Source: Eubacteriaceae bacterium (GTDB lineage Bacteria > Bacillota > Clostridia > Eubacteriales > Anaerofustaceae). From it: 64,000 nt of DNA. The stretch spans positions 1-64,000 of the forward strand of contig WRIE01000001.1 in the NCBI GenBank assembly GCA_009782875.1, read 5' to 3'. The stretch's first letter is position 1. The number at the start of each line of letters is the position of its first letter. A program made the position numbers and the translations under genes. The notes under the pieces are model-generated. The model was not told the DNA's origin, searched no databases, and was given only the letters and a program-made list of their open reading frames with translations. Of this stretch, positions 52,287 through 60,015 are shown in pieces.

Positions 52287-53105
52287 ATGAATCATAATAA
52301 CTGCAATTGCAACTGCAACTGCAACTGTAACAGCAACTGCAACTGCAACAGCAACAGCAACCCAAGAAGTAATTGTATATTTCTTTTCGGGGTATCCGAT
52401 AGCGGTTCCAAAAGACCTTGCCACTGCAATAACAACTGCAACTGCAACAACAAAGGGAACTGCACTAGTGGCGTAGGTCCATGCCCGCCACCCGCTTGCT
52501 TTGACCCATGCAGGCCGGTTCCGCTGCCATCCCCTGGATCAGGTGGCTCGACATGCCAACCGAACAACTGCATTCCTTGCAGGACTATACAACAAGTCTA
52601 TCCAAATCCATGTGGAAGATGCGATCCATCTATTACATTGCCAGGACCAGCCCCATGCCCGACAAAACCCTGCAATTGCAGCTGCAACTGCAACAATTGC
52701 AACAATAACTGCAACTGTGGGAATCACCCACAAGGACCAAGGCCGCCAAGGCCACCGGTCATTGTGCCGCCTATCACGCCAGTGCCGCCAATTGGCAACT
52801 TAAACTTTCCAGCAATGCTGACTATCTACAAGTATATGTCAGATGCCTCAACACCGCTGGCTGGAGTGCGTTACGCATTGAAACGCAATGGGGAAATTAT
52901 CAGCATGGACACCTCTGGACCTGACGGCAGCGTCAATTTGGCAGTGTTCGACCCAGGAACATACCTTCTCCAAGAGATTGATCCAGCGCCAGGATTTGCG
53001 ATTGACCCAGTAGCATACCAGATCGATGTAGACGCCCAAGGCGTGATGACCATCGGTGGCCAAGATGCCCAAGGAATAGGATTCGTAAACCACCCGACTA
53101 CCTAA
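52287..53105 (+). CDS. (Asn-Cys)n repeat protein with a SpaA/Cna-B-like domain
   Basis: A 272-residue protein behind AGGAG with no signal peptide. Residues 1-62 are built of alternating Asn and Cys with some Ser (CNCNCNCNCNSNCNCN), interrupted by a short hydrophobic CIFLFGVSDSG. Residues 63-125 are Cys/Pro-rich (CPPPACFDPCRPVPLP, CIPCRTIQ). A second Cys-Asn block follows near 128-146, then a Pro hinge (PRPPRPPVIVPP). From about 174 to the end lies a prealbumin-like SpaA/Cna-B fold: MLTIYKYMSDASTPLAGVRYAL, SGPDGSVNLAVFDPGTYLLQE and a final GIGFVNH. More than 30 cysteines suggest disulfide cross-linking or metal binding. A sigma-K-like promoter and lack of export signal suggest an outer spore-coat component. 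A terminator follows. Confidence 0.7.
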   Translation: MNHNNCNCNCNCNCNSNCNCNSNSNPRSNCIFLFGVSDSGSKRPCHCNNNCNCNNKGNCTSGVGPCPPPACFDPCRPVPLPSPGSGGSTCQPNNCIPCRTIQQVYPNPCGRCDPSITLPGPAPCPTKPCNCSCNCNNCNNNCNCGNHPQGPRPPRPPVIVPPITPVPPIGNLNFPAMLTIYKYMSDASTPLAGVRYALKRNGEIISMDTSGPDGSVNLAVFDPGTYLLQEIDPAPGFAIDPVAYQIDVDAQGVMTIGGQDAQGIGFVNHPTT

Positions 53106-53140
53106 CCGTATCCATATCATGCTATAAATAAGCGAGTTAG

Positions 53141-53171
53141 CAAAAGAAGGCAGGAGCCTTCTTTTGTTTTT
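53141..53171 (+). terminator. Intrinsic terminator of the Asn-Cys repeat gene
   Basis: An 11-bp perfect stem (53141-53151 with 53156-53166) with an AGGA loop runs into TTTTT, 36 bases after the stop. Confidence 0.85.
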
Positions 53172-53222
53172 GCGCATTTACAGTGTGATTTGTACAGATA
53201 CTTGTGTTAGGAGGTATGGAAT

Positions 53223-54035
53223 ATGCCAACTGTAGTACAAAAAAGCGCCATTTCCTTTGGTTTGGTGCATATCCCCGTTTCTCTATACGTGGCTACAGAT
53301 TCCAAAGATATCAAGTTCAACCAGTTGCATGCAACAGACAATGGAAGGATTCGGTATAAAAAAGTATGCAGCCTATGTGGCGAAGAAGTGGAGAATAAGG
53401 AAATTATAAAGGGGTACGAGTACCGCAAGGGCAAATATGTCCTTATGGATGACAGCGATTTTGAGGGCGCAAAGAGAAAGAAAGACAAGACCCTCCAAAT
53501 CCTCCAATTTACAGATGTAACCGGCATCGACCCTATCTACTATGAAAAAGCATACTACGCCCTTCCCCAGCCAGGTGGGGAGAAGGCGTTCGAATTGCTG
53601 CGGGTATCTATGGAATCGCAGAATAAAGCAGCGATAGCCACCACGGTGCTAGGGAGCAAAGAAAAGCTGATAGCGATTTTTTCATCCGGAGGCTCCTTGA
53701 GGGTGCACACACTGTTTTATCAAACTGAAGTCAGGGATTTGCCAGTAATTAAGGGTGTAAAAGCGGCGCCAATGGCAGATAGCAAGGAGATGGAGCTGGC
53801 AGCCACTCTGATTGCCGCGATGGATGGCAGATTTGACCCAGGCGCTTTTAAGGATGATTACCAGGAAAGGATAAAGGAAATTATCGAACAAAAGGCACAA
53901 GGCAACGAGATTGCGGATGTGGGCGAAGAAGCCTATCCAACAACAAATGTCACTGATCTGATGGACGCTTTGAAACAGAGCCTCAAAGCAAACAAAGCGC
54001 CTGCTCCAACAAAGGGCAAGCGCAAGTCCAGCTAG
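53223..54035 (+). CDS. ku: Bacterial Ku protein (NHEJ)
   Basis: A 270-residue protein behind AGGAGG. The family opening KSAISFGLVHIPVSLYVAT is intact, followed by INFNQLHA-like KFNQLHATDNGRIRYKKVC, a CSLCGEE motif, EIIKGYEYRKGKYV, and the beta-barrel region ending near MEQKAQGNEI. Ku dimers thread onto broken DNA ends and recruit ligase LigD. No LigD gene lies in the window. The tail is Lys-rich, as usual. It overlaps the end of the convergent RNase Z gene by four bases. Confidence 0.93.
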   Translation: MPTVVQKSAISFGLVHIPVSLYVATDSKDIKFNQLHATDNGRIRYKKVCSLCGEEVENKEIIKGYEYRKGKYVLMDDSDFEGAKRKKDKTLQILQFTDVTGIDPIYYEKAYYALPQPGGEKAFELLRVSMESQNKAAIATTVLGSKEKLIAIFSSGGSLRVHTLFYQTEVRDLPVIKGVKAAPMADSKEMELAATLIAAMDGRFDPGAFKDDYQERIKEIIEQKAQGNEIADVGEEAYPTTNVTDLMDALKQSLKANKAPAPTKGKRKSS

Positions 54036-54934
54036 TCCTCCACAAAGGACAAGACCCGCATCATTAAATCCCTTGCTGCAGAAGTGTTGGAAAACACAGA
54101 CCTCGCAAGGCCAAGATGCGCTGCCGGTTCGCTTATGGATGGGCTGAAGTGGGTAAGCAGCAACTCTGAAGCCCCTGCTTGGGCAGCAAGCTTGGCAGCT
54201 TGGGCGAAAGTCATGTGCCCATGCAAAACAGCGTTGTCCCCATCGGTGTTGGTAGCTTCCAGTATAAGCAAATCTGCATCGGCGCAGTGCTCTTCAACCG
54301 CATTTGTGGGGCTGGTGTCTGTGCAATACGCTAATTTGATGCCTCTCCGCTCTGGTCCAAGCACTTGGCTGGGGAAGTAGGATTTTCCGTCAACCTCTAC
54401 AGTCTCCCCCTTTTGCAGCCGGCTCCAATAGGACAGCGGTATGCCAAGGGTTTTAGCTTTTGCGGCATCAAAGCGCCCCGCCCTCGGCAATGAGAACGAA
54501 TACCCAAAGCATGGCACAAGGTGTTTTAAAGCAAAAGACCGGGCTTGCAGCCCGTTAAAATCAAAAGTATTGACTGGCGAGCCAAATTCGATGAAATTGG
54601 TTTCGTATGGCAAAAAAGGCGCAATAGAGCGCAGATTGCCCACTACTGCCTCCAGCCCCAAAGGCCCGGCGATAGTTACAGGCTCTGTGCGCCCACAAGC
54701 CCCCATAGTGAGAAGAAGCCCAGGAAGCCCTGCAATGTGGTCTGCATGGAAATGTGTTATGCAGACCATGTCAATGCGTGAAAGGCTCCATCCGCTTTCC
54801 CTTATGGCCACCTGTGTGCCTTCCCCGCAGTCGACAAGCAGCAGCCTGCCTGCGAAGCGCACAAGCATCGAAGCCAGTTTTCGTGTGGGCATTGGCATCA
54901 TCGCCCCTGTACCTAAAATGCAAATTTCTAACAT
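54032..54934 (-). CDS. rnz: Ribonuclease Z
   Basis: A 300-residue metallo-beta-lactamase-fold protein. It begins LEICILGTGAMMPMPTRKLASMLVRFAG, the usual RNase Z start, then CGEGTQVAIRESG, the zinc motif CITHFHADHIAGLPGLLLTMG near residue 58-78, the His in VPCFGYSF, Asp in YCTDTSPT and the late His in LLLTHFSPSI (quoted in parts). It trims the 3' trailer of tRNA precursors. A fairly weak ribosome binding site (GAAAGAGGTTGC) lies upstream. Confidence 0.9.
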   Translation of the reverse strand: MLEICILGTGAMMPMPTRKLASMLVRFAGRLLLVDCGEGTQVAIRESGWSLSRIDMVCITHFHADHIAGLPGLLLTMGACGRTEPVTIAGPLGLEAVVGNLRSIAPFLPYETNFIEFGSPVNTFDFNGLQARSFALKHLVPCFGYSFSLPRAGRFDAAKAKTLGIPLSYWSRLQKGETVEVDGKSYFPSQVLGPERRGIKLAYCTDTSPTNAVEEHCADADLLILEATNTDGDNAVLHGHMTFAQAAKLAAQAGASELLLTHFSPSISEPAAHLGLARSVFSNTSAARDLMMRVLSFVED

Positions 54935-55337
54935 TGCAACCTCTTTCTTTTCTAGCGCAGCTTTCTGTTGGCGCTGGTTTCATAGCTGATTTTTGACACA
55001 TAGGGAAAGAGGCTATCTGTGCATTTGTGTTTTTCGCATAAACAGGCGCTCAAACTCAAATCGCGCATACGCTGTAATAACTGTTTTTTTCAGCAGTGCA
55101 ATACTCTTCTCCACCACTCGCCACTGAGAATTAGCCATGGCAATAGCTGTTTATTATGTCGCCATCAATTTTATTGACAGCTGATTATCAAAACCAAAAA
55201 TCCGCTTATCTTTCTGCTATTGAGAGTAAATAGTTGGCAGGGCGGCAAGCCAGCTCTCCATTTTCCAAATTGCGCCCAAGCAAGCACGGCTTGGACCTCC
55301 CCAAATTTTTCCCGTTATTCTTTATAATGCCCCTGGC
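54935..55337. other. Intergenic, no features seen
   Basis: About 400 bases between the RNase Z start and the nitroreductase stop. Short open frames lack start signals, and no clear hairpin with a T tract was found. Confidence 0.45.
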
Positions 55338-56057
55338 TTAATAATATAAGCTGATTTGGTATTCATACCATTCTTTTTCTGGCGCGTCTTGCCGGATCTC
55401 AGCTTTGGGGGAGAGCCCTTCATTTTGCAATGCCAGCACAGTGTGGCAGACGCAAATGCCTATGTCATACCAGTTCATTCCCTTGAGCAAGGTATTGTCT
55501 AAAAAGCTGCCTTTCTGTGAGTAAAAATCAATTTGGCCATCCCCGCAGGCTAGAAACCAGGGCTGCCTGTTTCGGGCGCTAGGGGCAAGCCTTGCAGCCT
55601 CAATAAAACCAAGCCCAGGCGAGCCTGTTATCTGCTGTGGCGCCTTCCGGTTGAATTCTGATGCGCTTTTGCGGGCAAAACTTTCCTTTACAGGCCCGAA
55701 CACAAGGCATATACCATAGGGCAGCCCATCAAGCTGTTTGGCGCTAGCCCTCACTGTCCCGTTCCAGAAGGCCCCGATGCCGATAGATTGGCAATACAAA
55801 TCCATTTGCTGCAGCATAAATGCCATGTTAATATATGCAGCTTGTTCCTTTTTCGCATAGGCTGCAATCTTCATAGAGCTGCCCTTATGGGGCTGGATTT
55901 CAAATGCTGCCAACTCCCCAGGCAGCAAGGGGACAGAATCTTTCATGAATGCCTTTAGGTTTTCAATTTTGCTGCCAGCCAAAGGGCTGCCAGCAAAGCC
56001 CCGTGTAGATTTTCTGTAGAAAATAGCGGGGTATAATAATGGATTCAAGTTTTCCAT
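55338..56057 (-). CDS. Nitroreductase-fold protein (TM1586-like)
   Basis: A 239-residue protein. It opens with LLYPAIFYRKSTRGFAGSPL, the Arg-Ser-x-Arg FMN motif of the nitroreductase fold. A two-domain repeat follows: the second half starts near AARLAPSARNRQPWFLACGDGQIDFY, which corresponds to the SapsarN block, and ends with MNWYDIGICVCHTVLALQNEG. Arrangement and length fit the putative TM nitroreductase family, flavin-binding oxidoreductases of unknown substrate. It probably acts in the cytosol. It stands alone. Confidence 0.75.
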   Translation of the reverse strand: MENLNPLLYPAIFYRKSTRGFAGSPLAGSKIENLKAFMKDSVPLLPGELAAFEIQPHKGSSMKIAAYAKKEQAAYINMAFMLQQMDLYCQSIGIGAFWNGTVRASAKQLDGLPYGICLVFGPVKESFARKSASEFNRKAPQQITGSPGLGFIEAARLAPSARNRQPWFLACGDGQIDFYSQKGSFLDNTLLKGMNWYDIGICVCHTVLALQNEGLSPKAEIRQDAPEKEWYEYQISLYY

Positions 56058-56124
56058 TGTTGTGGCTCCTTTGCATTAGATTTTTTGTTGCATCTATTGG
56101 ATGATTATAACATGGGTGGCGCCA

Positions 56125-56152
56125 AAACAAAAAAGGCGCCTATAGAGGCGCC
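56125..56152 (-). terminator. Intrinsic terminator of niaX
   Basis: A 7-bp GC stem GGCGCCT/AGGCGCC (56135-56141 with 56146-56152) with an ATAG loop; on the minus strand TTTTTTGTTTT follows. It lies 18 bases past the niaX stop. Confidence 0.85.
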
Positions 56153-56170
56153 AGCAACCAATCGAATGAT

Positions 56171-56725
56171 CTAATCTATTTGGAGGAATTTTTGTTTGCG
56201 GAGCAAGCGCTGGATAATCCAAGCAAACTCAAAGTCCACCATGCTGTGTATTACTGTCCCTATTCCTACAAGCAATATAACCGAGACGAAGAATCCTCTC
56301 TCAGCGTACGCAGGGCTTAAGCTGCCTCCAAAGAAGAAAGTGCTGACAACTGCAACTTCTGCCGCTCCATGGATCAAACCAATAAAAAACGAGAATATCC
56401 TGGCTTTTATTGGAGTGAGGGCATCTATAGTCACTTTATGGATGTAATAAGATCCAATGACAGCAAAAATCAGGTGGGATGCTGCACGCAGCACAATTAC
56501 AATGGCAAACCCTCCAAAGAAAAATCCGATTGTTGTCCCGATAGCGACTGCGATAGCCACTGAAGGCGAGATTAACATCCCGATGAAGATTGCCACATGG
56601 CTCGCCAAAGTATAGGAAGCTGGGCCCAATACTATTTTAACCGGTGAAAACATAGGAATAATCAATCCGATCGCGATCAACAGCCCAGAAATAATCATTT
56701 TTTGTACATTTTTTTGCATATTCAT
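56171..56725 (-). CDS. niaX: ECF transporter S component, niacin-specific (NiaX-like)
   Basis: A 184-residue membrane protein with six hydrophobic segments. The start MNMQKNVQKMIISGLLIAIGLIIPMF and the following GPASYTLASHVAIFIGMLISP block match S components of energy-coupling factor transporters, and the niacin assignment rests on the niaR gene next to it. S components bind a vitamin in the membrane and dock with the shared ATPase module, which is encoded elsewhere. A palindrome typical of a repressor site lies at 57015-57032, in the space between niaR and niaX. A weak start signal leaves ATG 56719 possible. Confidence 0.78.
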   Translation of the reverse strand: MNMQKNVQKMIISGLLIAIGLIIPMFSPVKIVLGPASYTLASHVAIFIGMLISPSVAIAVAIGTTIGFFFGGFAIVIVLRAASHLIFAVIGSYYIHKVTIDALTPIKARIFSFFIGLIHGAAEVAVVSTFFFGGSLSPAYAERGFFVSVILLVGIGTVIHSMVDFEFAWIIQRLLRKQKFLQID

Positions 56726-56746
56726 ATGCTTTAGCGCTTTAATGCC

Positions 56747-56761
56747 ATCACCTTTGGTGAT
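56747..56761 (-). promoter_or_regulatory. Small leader hairpin of niaX
   Basis: ATCACC and GGTGAT form a 6-bp stem on a three-base loop, 22 bases upstream of the niaX start. It could cover the weak ribosome binding region. The rest of the 342-base gap up to 57067 contains only the operator and no gene. Confidence 0.3.
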
Positions 56762-57014
56762 TGGGGACGCGCATCCTCCTTAAAGTCATTCATTGTGTGT
56801 GATGCTTCGAACTCCTGTGTGCTATCCCGCGCCCGATAGAGCAATATCTGCTTAAGGCAATGCTATCGGCGCGTTTGCGATTTTTCCTGCTTGTTGTGTG
56901 CGCCTAAGGGAATATGGCCAACAAGCAGCTGTGTTTACTGTATCGCAGCGTGTAAAAAGCAGGCAACAGTGTGGACTCAGTTTGAAAGAAAAAACAATGA
57001 TCTCCACCGGCTTG

Positions 57015-57032
57015 CATGTGTCAAGACACATG
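57015..57032. promoter_or_regulatory. Candidate NiaR operator
   Basis: CATGTGTCAAGACACATG is an 18-bp perfect palindrome with a TGTC-AA-GACA core, the kind of site bound by dimeric NiaR repressors. It lies downstream of niaR and about 290 bases upstream of niaX, where it could silence niaX when niacin is plentiful. The assignment rests on symmetry and context. Confidence 0.5.
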
Positions 57033-57067
57033 TGAATGATACATTGGATTGGCTCTTTTGTCAAGGT

Positions 57068-57598
57068 TCAATTCTGGTAAAGATAGCCACCTTTTTCCAT
57101 TGCAGTAACTACTTGCCCAAAATGGGCTTTGTCGCGGCATGCGACGGTATGGAGATGGGTTCCCATTGTGAGCTCGGACAACAATTTGATTTCCGCGGAA
57201 TCAACTCTTCTCGTAAATTCGTCAACATCGCTGCGGGACGCCAAATTAAGGCTGCCGGTTATTTCACCATATATATCATGCTCTATGATGACATCAACAA
57301 CTACTGCTCCCAAATCAACGATCAAATAAAGCTCAGGCTTTGTCTTTTCCGGTGAATGCCGGCAAGCTATTTTCCCGATATATTTATGGTTTGCCTCAAT
57401 TTTTCCGGGAAGCATGTAGCCTCTTGCAGTAGCAATGATATCATTTCCCTGGGCGCGCAGCAATGCGACATCGCCAACAATTACTTGTCGGCTTACATTG
57501 AGGCTTGCCGCTAGTGAAGAGGCGCTGATCGGCGTGCCGCTGCGGCTGATCATATCCATGATCTGGTTTCTGCGCATAGTAGCCGGTATGTTTTTCAT
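57068..57598 (-). CDS. niaR: Niacin-responsive repressor NiaR
   Basis: A 176-residue protein. An N-terminal HTH_11 domain reads RRNQIMDMISRSGTPISASSLAASLNVSRQVIVGDVALLRAQG, with YML-type wing (parts quoted). The C-terminal 3H domain carries its conserved histidines in ANHKYIGKIACRH and TMGTHLHTV, which bind a metal and the ligand, nicotinic acid in known members. It represses niacin or NAD genes when ligand is present. Immediately downstream on the same strand is the niacin transporter gene, which supports this reading. Confidence 0.88.
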   Translation of the reverse strand: MKNIPATMRRNQIMDMISRSGTPISASSLAASLNVSRQVIVGDVALLRAQGNDIIATARGYMLPGKIEANHKYIGKIACRHSPEKTKPELYLIVDLGAVVVDVIIEHDIYGEITGSLNLASRSDVDEFTRRVDSAEIKLLSELTMGTHLHTVACRDKAHFGQVVTAMEKGGYLYQN

Positions 57599-57897
57599 TA
57601 TATCTTGGCGCTAAAGTTGCCTATTGGGTAGCGAGCGCCATCTCCTTTGGTATATTATGTAAAATGAATAATGAAGTTTGATTTAATTGTCTAGAAATCC
57701 CTCGCCTGAAATAAGCGGGGGGAGGAATCGTCAAGTTAGTTGCTTTTTTTATTGTAATTGCAAAGCTGCTGAGCAATCGTCCCCCGATAGATAAAGCCAA
57801 TCTTTGACTTGGCTATAAAAAATGGTTTTCGGAGCCAACATACATATTAATAAGGCTAGCTTTCTTCATTAGTGCGATATTTATATTCGCATCAAAA

Positions 57898-58353
57898 CTA
57901 TTGGACCAAGTCTCGTTTCAAATAAACCATGTCGACTAATTGGACACCGCCATCATACATAGGAGTGTCGTAGTTTTCTGTAAAAAAGTTTTTGATCCTA
58001 TGGGAAATGATAAATCCATGCTTTTGATAGAATTGGATAATCCAAGGGATGTCGCCTGTCCCCACCAGCATTGTCGAATAATCGTTTTTAAAATGGGAAA
58101 AGATGTGGTTTAGCAGCTTGCCCGCATAACCTTTGTGTTGCCATTTTTCATAAGTAGCTATATTTTTCAGTTCGCAAACGCCATCGCTCTCATGTGTGAC
58201 TACACAAACACTCTTCAAATCTCCAGCATCAAATAATGCAAAGAGCTCCCCTCGTTGCAAATACTTGTCTATCATGGATTCTTGCTCGTCAGCCAACAAT
58301 AGCAAATCCAGAAATGCGTCTTTTTTATGTTTGATAATTTTGATCTCAATCAT
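57898..58353 (-). CDS. GNAT-family N-acetyltransferase
   Basis: A 151-residue protein. The motif A region [20 protein letters not shown] near 87-106 (Q-x-x-G-x-A/G) binds acetyl-CoA, and the C-terminal [21 protein letters not shown] fits the motif B loop. Substrate unknown. The first 17 codons recur in decayed form at 59860-59909, beyond a foreign insert, so the 5' end of this gene was duplicated when neighbouring DNA arrived. Confidence 0.8.
   Translation of the reverse strand: MIEIKIIKHKKDAFLDLLLLADEQESMIDKYLQRGELFALFDAGDLKSVCVVTHESDGVCELKNIATYEKWQHKGYAGKLLNHIFSHFKNDYSTMLVGTGDIPWIIQFYQKHGFIISHRIKNFFTENYDTPMYDGGVQLVDMVYLKRDLVQ
58301..58350. repeat. Direct repeat, copy inside the acetyltransferase 5' end
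   Basis: These 50 bases encode the start of the acetyltransferase and match 59860-59909 in the same orientation at all but a few positions and one base of length. The copies flank the DUF1016 gene and the methylase remnant. Confidence 0.6.
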
Positions 58354-58478
58354 GTTTTCTCTTCAACACCAACTCGACCTTTTCAAGAATCATCAGGCGG
58401 ATTCGCTATAAAAGCGAAGAGATCCAGATATACTTACATTTCCTCCTTATTGAAAAGGCTGAGTCTTGAATTGTAATT

Positions 58479-59606
58479 TCATTCGGTGTAACCTCCGTGC
58501 GTTTCCTCGAACTCCGCAGTCCACTCGGCTAGTTTGCGCTGTAGCATAGCCTTGTCCGGCAAATACGCGCTGTATTCGGAAGCGTAGATATTGCTGTCTA
58601 GCGGGAGAGTCAACTCGACAATGCTGTCGTTCTTTTCTTGGCAGAGCAGGATGCCGACCGACGGCTTCTCGAAGTCCTTCTTGACGTAGCGGTCAAAGCA
58701 GTTCACATACATCTGCATCAACCCCAAGTCCTGATGGTGGAGTTCGCCCGTCTTTAGGTCAATGAGGACATAGCATTGCAAGAGCCTGTTGTAGAACACC
58801 AAATCGACATAGAACGACTTTTCGTCAAAGGCGAACCGCTTTTGGCGTGCCTCGAACAGAAAGCCCTTGCCCAGTTCAAGAAGGAACTTCTGCAAGTTTG
58901 CGATTATCGCCGATTCCAAATCGGACTCGGAATACATCGGGTTCTGCTCTAAATCAAGGAATTCAAGCACAAGCGGACTTCTCAGCATATCGCGGGGCTT
59001 TTCCATCGTCTGCCCCTCTAATGCAAGGCGCATCACCTCGTCCTTATCCTGCGACAACGCAAGCCGTTCGTATAAGCTGCTGTCGATTTGCCGCTTTAAT
59101 TGCTTGGCTGTCCACTGCCGGCTTGCCCCCTCGATTTCGTAAAAGTGGCGGGCATCTGCGTCCTTAATTTTCATCAGAATCAGGTAATGTGTCCAGCTCA
59201 ACACGAATTGGGCAGGCAGTGATTGCCCTTTTCCAGATTCGCTAATCTGTGATTGGCGAATTGATGGCGAGTACACTTGATAAAACTGTCTCGCATTTTT
59301 CAGGTTTCCGACAGACCAGCCTCTACCGCAACGCTCGGTCAAGAAAACCGACAACTCGCCAAGCAGTTTCTTGCCGTAAGCCGCACGGTTCGCACCTGAC
59401 TGTTCTTGGCCGGCAATCAGCCGCCCGACTTCATAATAGGTTGCGCACATCGCCACATTCACCGAACGCTCGATATAAGTCCGCGCCTGTTCTATGATTT
59501 TCGCGATACCGTCGAAAAATTCTGGTGTGGATTCTGCGCTGCCTTCCAATTCGCTAATTGTTGGTTTGCGAATTTCACTTTTGGGGTTCTTTCTCTTCTC
59601 GTCCAT
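58479..59606 (-). CDS. PDDEXK nuclease, DUF1016/YhcG family
   Basis: A 375-residue protein. The N-terminal DUF1016 helical domain has YYEVGRLIAGQEQ and YGKKLLGELSVFLTERCGRGWSVGNL, then LSWTHYLILMKI. The C-terminal nuclease domain has GKGFLFEARQKRFAFDEKSFYVDLVFYNRLLQCYVLIDLKTGEL (parts quoted), with the Asp and the E-x-K-like D-L-K of the active site. Such genes travel with restriction-modification systems. Base composition differs from its neighbours, and it starts directly after the stop of a type III methylase remnant, so the pair came in together. The role may be in DNA defence. Confidence 0.82.
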   Translation of the reverse strand: MDEKRKNPKSEIRKPTISELEGSAESTPEFFDGIAKIIEQARTYIERSVNVAMCATYYEVGRLIAGQEQSGANRAAYGKKLLGELSVFLTERCGRGWSVGNLKNARQFYQVYSPSIRQSQISESGKGQSLPAQFVLSWTHYLILMKIKDADARHFYEIEGASRQWTAKQLKRQIDSSLYERLALSQDKDEVMRLALEGQTMEKPRDMLRSPLVLEFLDLEQNPMYSESDLESAIIANLQKFLLELGKGFLFEARQKRFAFDEKSFYVDLVFYNRLLQCYVLIDLKTGELHHQDLGLMQMYVNCFDRYVKKDFEKPSVGILLCQEKNDSIVELTLPLDSNIYASEYSAYLPDKAMLQRKLAEWTAEFEETHGGYTE

Positions 59607-59876
59607 TTAAAGCACCTTCCTGATCGAGTTTGGGCTATAGGTGTTGAACGTCTGCTGGAAGCTTGCCGTTGCAGAACCGGAGGTGAAGTTGTTATCGCGG
59701 AACACAGCGTAGTGCGGCTTCTTGGGCGATTGCCGTCACCTTTCCGTATCAACTTTGCCGAAACAGGCGATTAGGCAGCCATAGTCCACATGGTAGACAT
59801 CTCTGTACTGCGTGATTTTCACCAAAAGCAGAATGCCAAGGCCAAGCATGACTTGGAACAGCAAATCCATAAATCC
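59607..59876 (-). pseudogene. C-terminal remnant of a type III DNA methyltransferase (mod)
   Basis: One minus-strand frame reads DLLFQVMLGLGILLLVKI, YHVDYGCLIACFGKVDTER, a TGA, then RQSPKKPHYAVFRDNNFTSG and FQQTFNTYSPNSIRKVL before a TAA that touches the ATG of the DUF1016 gene. This is the characteristic C-terminus of type III site-specific methyltransferases of Clostridia. The catalytic domain is missing and the remnant has an internal stop. The restriction subunit is also absent. Confidence 0.65.
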
Positions 59877-59909
59877 GTCTTGTTATGTTTGATAATTTTG
59901 ATTTCTATT
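59860..59909. repeat. Direct repeat, decayed second copy of the acetyltransferase 5' end
   Basis: On the minus strand the sequence EIKIIKHNKTDL can be read, compared with [16 protein letters not shown] in the intact gene. The ATG is replaced by ATA and a one-base loss shifts the frame. It runs straight into the methylase remnant at a shared GATTTGCTG word. Confidence 0.6.
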
Positions 59910-60015
59910 ATATTTTTTTCCCATCCGCTAAAAATGTTCAAATAAAATCAGCGCTTCCTTGAGTCCAAAACGCGATGTCCTATATTTGCCTGGCATCCCA
60001 GGCATGCCTACACAG

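Noticed and set aside
52300-52720. AAC-TGC repeat as a simple microsatellite without coding role
   Set aside because: The repeat keeps one frame in two separate blocks, is joined to a folded domain, and has a ribosome binding site, a promoter-like site and a terminator.
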